DNA of 5,467 nucleotides from Chloroflexota bacterium (GTDB lineage Bacteria > Chloroflexota > Limnocylindria > QHBO01), in NCBI GenBank assembly GCA_031177555.1, contig JAPSGM010000142.1, positions 1 to 5,467 of the forward strand, written 5' to 3'. The notes under the pieces are model-generated. The model was given only the letters and a program-made list of their open reading frames with translations, searched no databases and was not told the origin of the DNA. Every line of letters starts with the position of its first letter. Positions within the stretch are counted from its first letter, which is position 1. A program made the translations under genes and the position numbers. Positions 1 to 5,467 of the stretch are shown here, piece after piece.

Positions 1-785
1 AGCAGCGCCTCGGCCAGCGTCAGTGCCAGCTCCGTCACCAGGTCGGCCCCGCGGCGCTCGAAGCGCGGGTCGGGCAGCACCTTGACGGTGACCACCAGGT
101 CGCCCGCCTCCGACCGCTCACCCGCCCGTAGGCCGGCGCCGCGCAGGCGGATCCGCGCCCCGTCGGCCACGCCGGCGGGGATCTTGACCTGGATCCGGCG
201 ACCGTCGACGTTGACCATCCGCTCGGCGCCGCCGGCGGCCTCGGCGAGGGTCACCTCGGCGGTGGCCTGCACCTCGGGGACGAGCGCGCGCGCGGTGCGG
301 CCGGCCGAGCGTCCCGCGCGGCCGGTTCCCAGGTCGCCCAGGTCGCCGAAGTCGAAGACCTGCTCGAACCCACCGGCACCTCCGGCCGGACCACCGCCGG
401 CGGCGCGGCCGAAGGCGTCGCCGAAGAAGGTCCGGAAGAAGTCGCTGAAACCGCCGAGATCCTCCGGGCTGGCGCGCCGATACTCCCACCGGGTGCCGCC
501 CGGCGCCCCGCCGTATCCGGCCCAGTCGGTGGCGCCGCCACCGAACCCGGACTGCTGGTAGGCCTGCCAGTTCGCCCCCAGCTCGTCGTAGCGCTTCCGC
601 TTCTCGGGATCGGAGAGCACCGTGTGGGCTTCGTTGGCCTCCTTGAAGCGCTTCTCAGCTGCGGCGTCGCCCGGGTTGCGATCCGGATGGAGCTCGCGCG
701 CGAGCCGGCGATAGGCCTTCTTGATGTCGGCCTGACTCGCCGCCTTCGGTACGCCGAGGACCTCGTAGTAGTCCTTGTACTCCAT
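1..785 (-). CDS. DnaJ/CbpA-type J-domain co-chaperone, C-terminus cut by window edge
   Basis: This is a class II (CbpA-like) Hsp40, which delivers unfolded clients to DnaK and stimulates its ATPase in the cytoplasm. My translation from the minus strand starts MEYKDYYEVLGV and gives 261 residues before the window ends. The J domain is at about residues 4-70 with the essential HPD motif at 33-35. A Gly/Phe-rich linker follows (about 75-150, with DFFRTFFGDAFG and several GG-rich runs). The first client-binding beta domain starts near residue 170 (VPEVQATAEVTLAEA), and the second is just beginning at the edge. There is no cysteine in the visible protein, so the zinc-finger domain of classical DnaJ is absent. 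An in-frame TAA lies one codon (GGG) before the ATG, so no longer start is possible. The only purine-rich element, AAGGG, directly abuts the ATG. It lies 44 bp after lon and is probably cotranscribed with it. The family is clear; dnaJ versus cbpA naming is not. Confidence 0.95.
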   Translation of the reverse strand, partial: MEYKDYYEVLGVPKAASQADIKKAYRRLARELHPDRNPGDAAAEKRFKEANEAHTVLSDPEKRKRYDELGANWQAYQQSGFGGGATDWAGYGGAPGGTRWEYRRASPEDLGGFSDFFRTFFGDAFGRAAGGGPAGGAGGFEQVFDFGDLGDLGTGRAGRSAGRTARALVPEVQATAEVTLAEAAGGAERMVNVDGRRIQVKIPAGVADGARIRLRGAGLRAGERSEAGDLVVTVKVLPDPRFERRGADLVTELALTLAEAL

Positions 786-829
786 CCCTTACGCAGGTTC
801 GCTGCCGAGCGCGCGTCGGCGGGCGTGCC

Positions 830-3325
830 CTATGGCACTCCCGCCGGCGGCTGGTCGACGCGCGGCGCCGGAGTGGCCGCGATGGGCGGCTGCTCCTTCT
901 TCGGGGCGCGGCGGCGCTTGGTGACCCGCTTCTGGCGGGCGTCCCGCTCGGCCTTGATCCGCTCCGCCGGGCGGGCGTGATCGATCAGGGCCTCCTGCAG
1001 CACCTCGTCCATCGACTCGACCGGCACGATGCGCAGCTGCTGCTGCACGTCCTCCGGCACGTCGACCAGGTCCTTCTCGTTGCGGCGCGGGATGAGGACG
1101 GTCTGCACCCCGGCCAGGTGTGCCGCCAGCAGCTTGCTCTTCAGGCCGCCGATGGGCAGCACCCGACCGCGCAGCGTGATCTCCCCGGTCATGGCCAGGT
1201 CGCGCCGCACGGGCTTGCCGGTAAGCAGGCTGGCCATGGCGGTCGCCATGGTCACCCCGGCGCTGGGGCCATCCTTCGGCGTGGCGCCCGCCGGCACGTG
1301 GATGTGCAGCGTCTGCTTCTCGAAGACGGCCGGATCGATGTCCAGCATCCTGGTCCGCGCCCGGATGTAGGAGAGCCCGGCTCGCGCCGACTCCTTCATC
1401 ACGTCGCCCAGCTGGCCGGTGAGGATGAACTCGTCCTTGCCCTCCATCCTGGTGGCCTCGACCTGGACGATGTCGCCGCCCGCGTCGCTGACCACCAGCC
1501 CGGTGACCATGCCGACCTGGTCCTCCGCCTCCAGCTCGCCGTACTCGAAGCGTGCCGGGCCCAGGAACTCCTCGAGGTGGTCGGGCTCCACGGTGACCTT
1601 GGCCTTCGAGTCGCTGGCCACGCGGCGCGCGACCTTGCGGGCCACGTTGGCGATCTCGCGCTCCAGGTTGCGGACGCCGGCCTCCTTGGTGAAGGCCTGG
1701 ATCAGCCGCACCATCGCCGGCTCGGTGATGGTCAGCTGCTCCTCGGTCAGGCCGTGGTTCTCGAGCTGCTTGGGCATCAGGAACTTCTGCGCGATGCGCA
1801 GCTTCTCCAGCTGGGTGTAGCCCGGCAGCTGGATCACCTCCATCCGGTCGCGGAGCGCCGGCGGGATGGTGTCGAGCATGTTGGCGGTGGCGATGAACAG
1901 GACCCGCGACAGGTCGAACGGCACCTCCAGGTAGTTGTCCTGGAAGGAGTTGTTCTGCTCGGGGTCCAGCACCTCGAGCAGCGCCGATGAGGGGTCGCCG
2001 CGGAAGTCCATGCCGACCTTGTCGATCTCGTCCAGCATGAACACCGGGTTCCGGCTGCCGGCCGTCTTGATGCTCTGGATCACCCGGCCGGGCAGCGCGC
2101 CGATGTAGGTGCGCCGATGGCCGCGGATCTCCGCCTCGTCGTGGATGCCGCCCAGGCTCATGCGCACGAACTTGCGCCCCATGGCGCGGGCGATGCTCTT
2201 GCCCAGGCTGGTCTTGCCCACGCCGGGTGGTCCCACGAAGAGCAGGATCGGGCTGCGGATCTTCTCGGCCAGCTTGCGCACGGCCATGTACTCGACGATC
2301 CGCTCCTTGGGCTTCTCCAGGCCGTAGTGGTCCTCGTTGAGCACCTTCTCGGCCTCGGCCAGGTCGAGGTTGTCCTCCGTCTCCTCGCCCCACGGCAGGC
2401 TCACCAGCCAGTCGACGTAGGTGCGGATGACGCCCTGCTCCGGCGAGGCGGACGGGATGCGGCTCAGGCGGTCGACCTCCTTGAGCGCCTTCTCCTTGAC
2501 CTCGTCGGGCATCGCCGACTCCTCGACCTTGGTGCGCAGCTCGTTCGCCTCGGCCACCGCCGGGTCGTCCTCGCCCAGCTCCTTCTGGATGGCCTTCATC
2601 TGCTCGCGCAGGATGTACTCGCGCTGGGTCTTGTCCATCTCGGACTTGACCTCGCTCTGGATCTTGCCCTTGAGCTCAAGCACCTCGATCTGCTTGGCCA
2701 GGAACTGGCTCACGATGCGCAGCCGCTCGGCCACGTCGATGGTCTCCAGCAGCTGCTGGCGCAGCTCTGTGGTCATCTCCGGCGAGTAGGCGACCATGTC
2801 AGCCAGCAACCCACCGTCGGTGATGTTCCGGGCGGCGACTGCCACCTCCGGCGGCACCGATGCGCCCGAGCTGACGTACTGCTCGATCTGGCCCTGGACC
2901 GATGCCATCAGCGCCTCGACCTCCAGCGAGGAGCCGGCCCCGTCGGCGATCAGCTCCACGCGTGCCTCGAGGTGCGGGTCGGTCTGCAGCAGGTCGAGCA
3001 GCCGGATGCGACGCTGACCCTGCACGATGGCCCGGATCGTCCCGTCCTGCAGCCTGATCACCTGCGCGATCTTGGCCAGGGTGCCGACCGGGTACAGCTC
3101 GTCGACGCTTCCGACCTCCTCGGTCTCCGAGGAGCGCTGGGTGATCAGCGCCACCGGCTGCGACGACCGCACCGCACGGTCGAGGGCCTTGACGCTCCGA
3201 TCCCGCCCGACCTGCAGCGGCACGATCATCTCCGGGAAGATGACGGTGTCGCGCAGGGCGACCAGCGGCAGAACCTGGACCTGGTCCAGCTCCTGCGCGT
3301 CGCGCTCGTTGATGTCTTCGTTCAT
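830..3325 (-). CDS. lon: ATP-dependent Lon protease (LonA type)
   Basis: Lon is a cytoplasmic AAA+ serine protease that forms a hexamer, unfolds damaged or regulatory proteins with ATP and degrades them. From the chosen ATG the protein has 831 residues. The N-terminal substrate-binding domain begins near residue 17 (VQVLPLVALRDTVIFP). The helical segment QREYILREQMKAIQKELG is at 234-251. In the AAA+ module, Walker A (GPPGVGKT) is at 365-372, Walker B (VFMLDEID) at 428-435, a sensor-1 Asn in IATAN near 482 and a sensor-2 Arg in GVRNLER near 552. The protease domain has catalytic Ser688 in PKDGPSAG and Lys731 in GGLKSK, 43 residues apart as in E. coli Lon. All key residues are present, so it should be active. 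The protein is longer than E. coli Lon (784 residues), mainly through a basic and proline-rich C-terminal tail from about residue 785. The start was chosen because AAGGA lies 5 nt before this ATG and the alternative ATG at 3403 would overlap hspR. It follows hspR by 10 bp. Confidence 0.98.
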   Translation of the reverse strand: MNEDINERDAQELDQVQVLPLVALRDTVIFPEMIVPLQVGRDRSVKALDRAVRSSQPVALITQRSSETEEVGSVDELYPVGTLAKIAQVIRLQDGTIRAIVQGQRRIRLLDLLQTDPHLEARVELIADGAGSSLEVEALMASVQGQIEQYVSSGASVPPEVAVAARNITDGGLLADMVAYSPEMTTELRQQLLETIDVAERLRIVSQFLAKQIEVLELKGKIQSEVKSEMDKTQREYILREQMKAIQKELGEDDPAVAEANELRTKVEESAMPDEVKEKALKEVDRLSRIPSASPEQGVIRTYVDWLVSLPWGEETEDNLDLAEAEKVLNEDHYGLEKPKERIVEYMAVRKLAEKIRSPILLFVGPPGVGKTSLGKSIARAMGRKFVRMSLGGIHDEAEIRGHRRTYIGALPGRVIQSIKTAGSRNPVFMLDEIDKVGMDFRGDPSSALLEVLDPEQNNSFQDNYLEVPFDLSRVLFIATANMLDTIPPALRDRMEVIQLPGYTQLEKLRIAQKFLMPKQLENHGLTEEQLTITEPAMVRLIQAFTKEAGVRNLEREIANVARKVARRVASDSKAKVTVEPDHLEEFLGPARFEYGELEAEDQVGMVTGLVVSDAGGDIVQVEATRMEGKDEFILTGQLGDVMKESARAGLSYIRARTRMLDIDPAVFEKQTLHIHVPAGATPKDGPSAGVTMATAMASLLTGKPVRRDLAMTGEITLRGRVLPIGGLKSKLLAAHLAGVQTVLIPRRNEKDLVDVPEDVQQQLRIVPVESMDEVLQEALIDHARPAERIKAERDARQKRVTKRRRAPKKEQPPIAATPAPRVDQPPAGVP

Positions 3326-3330
3326 GCCTG

Positions 3331-3335
3331 TCCTT
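3331..3335 (-). promoter_or_regulatory. Shine-Dalgarno of lon
   Basis: AAGGA lies 5 nt before the ATG at 3325-3323 and directly follows the TAG stop of hspR at 3338-3336. It decides the lon start in favour of MNEDINER over the longer reading from 3403. The stop next to the ribosome site also suggests translational coupling of the two genes, which is inference. Confidence 0.8.
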
Positions 3336-3686
3336 CTAGTCCCTTCCGCCGAGGTCGGCGGCCGCACGCTCCGGCTCGCCTTCCTCGATGAAACGCTCGA
3401 CATCGTCGGAGTCGAACAGGTCGTAGACGCGGATCTTGCCGAGCGCCTCGAGCTGCAGGATCACCTTGACGCCCGCCAGGTTCACCCCCTGGCGTCGGGT
3501 GAGGAAGCGGATGATGCGCACCCGCTTGATATCGGCCTCCGAGTAGAGGCGGAGGTTGTTGCGGCGCTGCGGACAGACGAGGCCCTCCTCCTCGTAGATC
3601 CGCAGCGTCCGGGGATGCACGCTCGCCAGCTCGGCGGCGATGCTGATGAAGTAGCGCGGTCGGTGGGGATCGCGGAGCGAGGTCAT
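3336..3686 (-). CDS. hspR: MerR-family heat-shock regulator, HspR type
   Basis: HspR proteins are DNA-binding repressors of heat-shock genes. In Streptomyces they act with DnaK as co-repressor on inverted repeats called HAIR. From the chosen ATG the protein has 116 residues. A MerR-type winged helix-turn-helix fills the N-terminal half: YFISIAAELASVHPRTLRIYEEEGL at 12-36 is the helix-turn-helix with the typical R-x-YE segment, and RRNNLRLYSEADI (41-53) is the wing and the next helix. GVNLAGVKVILQLE (67-80) is the conserved 'GVNLAGV' segment of HspR-like proteins. The C-terminal effector part is very short and acidic (FDSDDVERFIEEGEPE), as in HspR and unlike metal-sensing MerR proteins. The start at 3686 has GGAG 6 nt upstream. 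An in-frame ATG at 3776 would add 30 Arg-rich residues and overlap hsp20. Location between hsp20 and lon supports heat-shock control. The main alternative is another short MerR regulator such as HspR-like GlnR. Confidence 0.9.
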   Translation of the reverse strand: MTSLRDPHRPRYFISIAAELASVHPRTLRIYEEEGLVCPQRRNNLRLYSEADIKRVRIIRFLTRRQGVNLAGVKVILQLEALGKIRVYDLFDSDDVERFIEEGEPERAAADLGGRD

Positions 3687-3692
3687 CGCCCG

Positions 3693-3696
3693 CTCC
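3693..3696 (-). promoter_or_regulatory. Shine-Dalgarno supporting the hspR start
   Basis: GGAG is 6 nt before the ATG at 3686-3684. The longer alternative start at 3776-3774 has no comparable element close by and lies inside hsp20, so the shorter reading is preferred. Confidence 0.55.
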
Positions 3697-3735
3697 GCCA
3701 GGTGGCCCCGCCGGCCGCGCTCGGCCGTTCGCTGA

Positions 3736-3760
3736 GTGAGCCGCTGAGCCGCGGGCTCAC
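3736..3760 (-). repeat. Tandem octamer and overlapping hairpins at the hsp20-hspR junction
   Basis: On the plus strand TGAGCCGC occurs twice in direct succession at 3737-3752. The same stretch forms two inverted repeats: TGAGCC / GGCTCA (3745-3750 with 3754-3759, loop 3 nt) and GTGAGCC / GGCTCAC (3736-3742 with 3754-3760, loop 11 nt). They share the 3754-3759 arm, so in RNA only one can form at a time. The shared arm, read on the transcribed strand, contains the TGA stop of hsp20. No U-run follows, so it is not a standard intrinsic terminator. It may instead protect the hsp20 3' end or tune the level of the downstream genes; that role is inference. Confidence 0.5.
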
Positions 3761-4248
3761 GCGGAGGCGTCGCCATCGGTCGAAGGCGCGACCTGGCTGG
3801 GCCCGGCCTTGACCTGGATCTGGCGCGGCTTGACCTCCTCCGCCTTCGGGATGGTCAGCGTCAGTACGCCGTTCTCGAAGGTGGCGTTGGCCGCGTCGCC
3901 CTGCACCCGCACCGGCAGCTGCAGCTGGCGGTGGAAGGCGCCGTAGCGGCGCTCGCGGTACAGGTACTGGTCGCGCTCGACCTTCTCGTCCGCCCTGATC
4001 TCGCCGCGGATGGAGAGGGTCTGGCCCGTGATGGTGATGTCCACGTCGTCCGGCCCGACGCCAGGCAGGGCGGCCGACACGACGATCTCATCGGCGGTCT
4101 GGTGCACGTCGAGCGCCGGCGTCCCGCCCTCTCCGTCGAAGGACCGCAGGGTGAGCGGGCTCACGAACGAGTCCTCGAAGAGCCGGTCCATCGCCTGCCG
4201 AAGCGTGACCATCTCGCCGAACGGGTCGAATCGAGTGATGTTTGCCAT
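3757..4248 (-). CDS. Hsp20 / alpha-crystallin family small heat-shock protein
   Basis: Small heat-shock proteins are ATP-independent holdases that bind unfolding proteins as large oligomers and pass them to DnaK. The 163-residue product has the usual family length. It has a typical N-terminal arm (MANITRFDPFGEMVTLRQAMDRLF), then the alpha-crystallin domain at about residues 45-135. Within that domain are LPGVGPDDVDITI, the loop region ERRYGAFHRQLQLP and the signature FENGVLTLTIPK with the GVL triplet at 127-129. The C-terminal I-x-V oligomerisation motif is IQV at 144-146, followed by a flexible Ser/Asp/Ala-rich tail. The ATG at 4248 was chosen because AAGGAG sits 7 nt upstream and the MANITRFDPF start is typical. 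A GTG at 4275 would add nine residues (MKEVRRSIS) without a ribosome site. It is the first gene after the promoter at 4330-4302 and 70 bp before hspR, so HspR control is likely. Confidence 0.97.
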   Translation of the reverse strand: MANITRFDPFGEMVTLRQAMDRLFEDSFVSPLTLRSFDGEGGTPALDVHQTADEIVVSAALPGVGPDDVDITITGQTLSIRGEIRADEKVERDQYLYRERRYGAFHRQLQLPVRVQGDAANATFENGVLTLTIPKAEEVKPRQIQVKAGPSQVAPSTDGDASA

Positions 4249-4255
4249 GGAAATG

Positions 4256-4285
4256 CTCCTTCGAACCTCCTTCACGATCGGTGAA
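4256..4285 (-). promoter_or_regulatory. hsp20 leader: hairpin and two Shine-Dalgarno sequences
   Basis: In the transcript direction a small hairpin, TTCAC / GTGAA with a 5-nt loop (4285-4271), is followed at once by AAGGAGG (4272-4266), whose first two bases belong to the stem. A second AAGGAG follows at 4261-4256, 7 nt before the ATG. The second is at normal distance and should serve the start codon. The first is 17 nt away, has no start codon at suitable distance, and could act as a standby site. The hairpin is short, so thermosensor behaviour is only a possibility. Confidence 0.5.
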
Positions 4286-4301
4286 ATCGGACCGTGGCGT
4301 T

Positions 4302-4330
4302 ACCCTAATCCCTGACAATCTCGTTGTCAA
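4302..4330 (-). promoter_or_regulatory. Sigma70-like promoter of the hsp20-hspR-lon-dnaJ cluster
   Basis: A perfect -35 hexamer TTGACA (4330-4325) is followed after exactly 17 bp by TAGGGT (4307-4302). The latter matches the -10 consensus at its first, second and last bases, which are the most conserved ones. Transcription would start a few bases downstream, leaving a leader of about 45-50 nt before hsp20. The promoter overlaps the end of the preceding membrane-protein gene, whose TAG stop is the first half of the -10. No other convincing promoter was noticed in the short gaps downstream. Confidence 0.6.
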
Positions 4331-5467
4331 GAGTTCTGGCAGGACCGATGTCGCCGCGGCGGCGGCGAAGCCAGGCGCGGAGCGCGCGCAAGCGTGGCAG
4401 GGCGCGCCCCACCTCGGTGCCGGTGAGGTCCCGGCCACCGTACCGCACCAGCTGGTACGCCGTCGCCAGCCGGCCCAGCGCCGGCAGCTCCAGCCCTCCG
4501 GCCCGGGTGCGCGCGGCATGCGCCGCCGGCGTCTCCGCGGGCCCGCGCGTCCAGCGTCCATCCCGCTCGAGCGCCTCCAGCGCCTGCAGGTAGGCCGACG
4601 CCGGGTCGTTCCCGCGCGCGGCCGCGCGCCGCCGGGCTGGGGTGGGCGGCGCGGCGCGTTCCTCGGGAGGCGGGATGACGATCGAACGCTCCTCGAACGG
4701 GTCGGCCAGGGCCATCCGGATCCGCTTGCGCTCCTGCCAGCGCATCCACACGATGGCCGCTACGATGACCAGCTCGATCAGCAGGATCACGCCGACGATG
4801 AGGTAGAAGATCACCACCGGGGCTCGAGTCGTCACGTCTCGCACGTCGACCGTGAAGTCCGGCAGCTCGATCTGGCCCAGCCCGAAGCCCTCCGGCATCA
4901 GCGGCCCGATCGCGTCGGCGACGACGGCCGCGAGGACGATGATCGGGGTGGCGAGCAGCAGCAGCACGACCAGCACGGCGGCCAGCGGTCCGAGGATGAC
5001 GACCAGCAGCGCCCGCGCCGGGATGCCGAGCAGCATGGCGGCCGGGATGGCGAGCACCGTCACCGCCACGGCGGTGACCAGCAGGAGGGCGATCCACGAG
5101 CGGTTCCTGCGCCAGTCGCTGCCGGTCGAGGCCCTCACGGCCTCCAGCCGGGCGAGGCCCATGGCGGTGAACGCGGAGGCGACGAAGAAGACCGTGCCCA
5201 TGAAGGCCGCCGCCGTGAACTCCTGCTCCACGGCTCCGCTGCTGGCGAGGTGCCCGATCGCCCACGGGACGGCCAGGCCGGGCACGCCCCAGCGCAGCAG
5301 GCGGTCCTGGATCGCGTCGTCGTCCTCGGCGGACCGATGCGTCTCGCCGCGCCAGAAGGCGATCGCGCCCACCCAGCCGGCGGGGTGCATCGCCAGGGCG
5401 CCCAGCGGATCGCCGCCGGCGAGGGCCTGCCGAACCACCGGGTCCAGCAGCCAGGCGGCCGCCCCGG
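4305..5467 (-). CDS. DUF4129 domain membrane protein, N-terminus cut by window edge
   Basis: The reading frame is open to the window edge, and the visible 386 residues (9 before the GTG at 5438) are the C-terminal part of a larger protein. Counting from that GTG, hydrophobic membrane segments lie at about 50-68 (weak), 75-96, 114-137, 143-175 (probably two passes) and 207-232. The last is followed by positive charges (RWQERKRIR), which suggests a cytoplasmic C-terminus. A Pro/Arg-rich linker leads to a DUF4129-like domain at about 275-350: AYLQALEALERDGRW, then ETPAAHAART and the conserved YQLVRYGGR near its end. In known genomes this domain occurs in multi-pass proteins and often next to transglutaminase-like genes of the MoxR/DUF58 cluster. 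Its biochemical role is unknown and I do not assign one. It ends in TAG at 4307-4305, 56 bp before hsp20, and is probably a separate transcription unit because a promoter overlaps its end. Confidence 0.85.
   Translation of the reverse strand, partial: GAAAWLLDPVVRQALAGGDPLGALAMHPAGWVGAIAFWRGETHRSAEDDDAIQDRLLRWGVPGLAVPWAIGHLASSGAVEQEFTAAAFMGTVFFVASAFTAMGLARLEAVRASTGSDWRRNRSWIALLLVTAVAVTVLAIPAAMLLGIPARALLVVILGPLAAVLVVLLLLATPIIVLAAVVADAIGPLMPEGFGLGQIELPDFTVDVRDVTTRAPVVIFYLIVGVILLIELVIVAAIVWMRWQERKRIRMALADPFEERSIVIPPPEERAAPPTPARRRAAARGNDPASAYLQALEALERDGRWTRGPAETPAAHAARTRAGGLELPALGRLATAYQLVRYGGRDLTGTEVGRALPRLRALRAWLRRRRGDIGPARTLDNEIVRD
4311..4331. promoter_or_regulatory. HAIR-like inverted repeat, candidate HspR operator
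   Basis: On the minus strand the half-sites CTTGACA and TGTCAGG are separated by 7 bp, giving a 21-bp element. The HspR-associated inverted repeat known from Streptomyces is CTTGAGT-N7-ACTCAAG, the same length and spacing. By hand count 9 of 14 half-site positions match (CTTGA on the left; T, C, A and the final G on the right). The core TGACAA / TTGTCA (4313-4318 and 4324-4329) is a perfect 6-bp inverted repeat. The element covers the -35 hexamer of the hsp20 promoter, as expected for a repressor site. That HspR binds here is inference. Confidence 0.5.

Noticed and set aside
82..561. Plus-strand and minus-strand open frames at the left edge
   Set aside because: They overlap the clear J-protein frame, which has an intact J domain with HPD, and have only Pro/Arg/Ala-rich products.
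786..829. Intrinsic terminator between lon and dnaJ
   Set aside because: The gap is GC-rich but has no clear stem followed by a U-run in the transcribed direction.
789..2393. Long open frame of about 534 codons on the minus strand within lon
   Set aside because: It is an out-of-frame shadow of lon. The product is low-complexity, rich in Arg, Gly, Pro and Ala, as expected in high-GC DNA, and lon has all its catalytic motifs in the other frame.
2669..2680. Perfect 12-bp palindrome CTTGAGCTCAAG inside lon, made of two HAIR-like half-sites
   Set aside because: The half-sites have no 7-bp spacer, the site is deep in the coding region, and the bases are explained by the codons for Leu-Glu-Leu-Lys.
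2117..3391. Long open frame of about 424 codons on the plus strand opposite lon
   Set aside because: It is antisense to lon, rich in Leu, Asp, His and Gln from reversed codons, and has no recognisable domain or ribosome site.
3326..3403. Longer Lon start at 3403 (26 extra residues)
   Set aside because: It would overlap hspR by 68 bp and has no good ribosome site, whereas the ATG at 3325 has AAGGA at 5 nt and a typical start before the N domain.
3027..3812. Open frame of 261 codons on the plus strand opposite hspR and the start of lon
   Set aside because: It spans three well-supported genes on the other strand and resembles no family I know.
4249..4275. GTG start at 4275 for hsp20
   Set aside because: No ribosome site precedes it, and the extra codons overlay both Shine-Dalgarno sequences of the ATG at 4248.
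4249..4304. CIRCE element (HrcA operator) upstream of hsp20
   Set aside because: No TTAGCACTC / GAGTGCTAA arms are present in the gap; the only larger inverted repeat nearby is the HAIR-like one.

Overview
The window is a compact, high-GC piece of bacterial chromosome. All five genes I can support lie on the minus strand, so transcription runs from high to low coordinates. In that order they are: the C-terminal part of a DUF4129-type membrane protein (5' end outside the window), an Hsp20 small heat-shock protein, a MerR-family regulator of the HspR type, an ATP-dependent Lon protease, and a zinc-finger-less DnaJ/CbpA-type co-chaperone (3' end outside the window). Every base from 1 to 5467 is in one of these genes or in a short gap of 10 to 70 bp. 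No RNA gene, mobile element or CRISPR array was seen.

The organism is probably a high-GC bacterium using HspR-type heat-shock control, as in Actinomycetota, Deinococcota and some Chloroflexota. I lean towards a Chloroflexota-like or deep actinobacterial lineage, but this is inference from GC content and gene content only.

Region by region: 5467-4305 encodes several membrane segments followed by a cytoplasmic DUF4129 domain. Its last codons carry a sigma70-like promoter (TTGACA, 17 bp, TAGGGT), and over the -35 lies a 21-bp interrupted palindrome with the geometry of the HspR operator HAIR. The 56-bp gap that follows contains a leader with a small hairpin and two Shine-Dalgarno sequences. hsp20 (4248-3757) comes next, then a 70-bp junction with a tandem octamer and two mutually exclusive hairpins, hspR (3686-3336), a 10-bp gap, lon (3325-830), a 44-bp gap, and dnaJ (from 785 out of the window).

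The four stress genes look like one heat-shock transcription unit: a holdase (Hsp20), a repressor (HspR), a protease for unfolded proteins (Lon) and a J-protein that hands clients to DnaK. The arrangement suggests a self-regulated module in which HspR represses its own operon through the site at the hsp20 promoter. The best candidates for follow-up are this operator/promoter, the hsp20 leader and the hsp20-hspR junction. The proteins themselves belong to known families, and I see no wholly new system.
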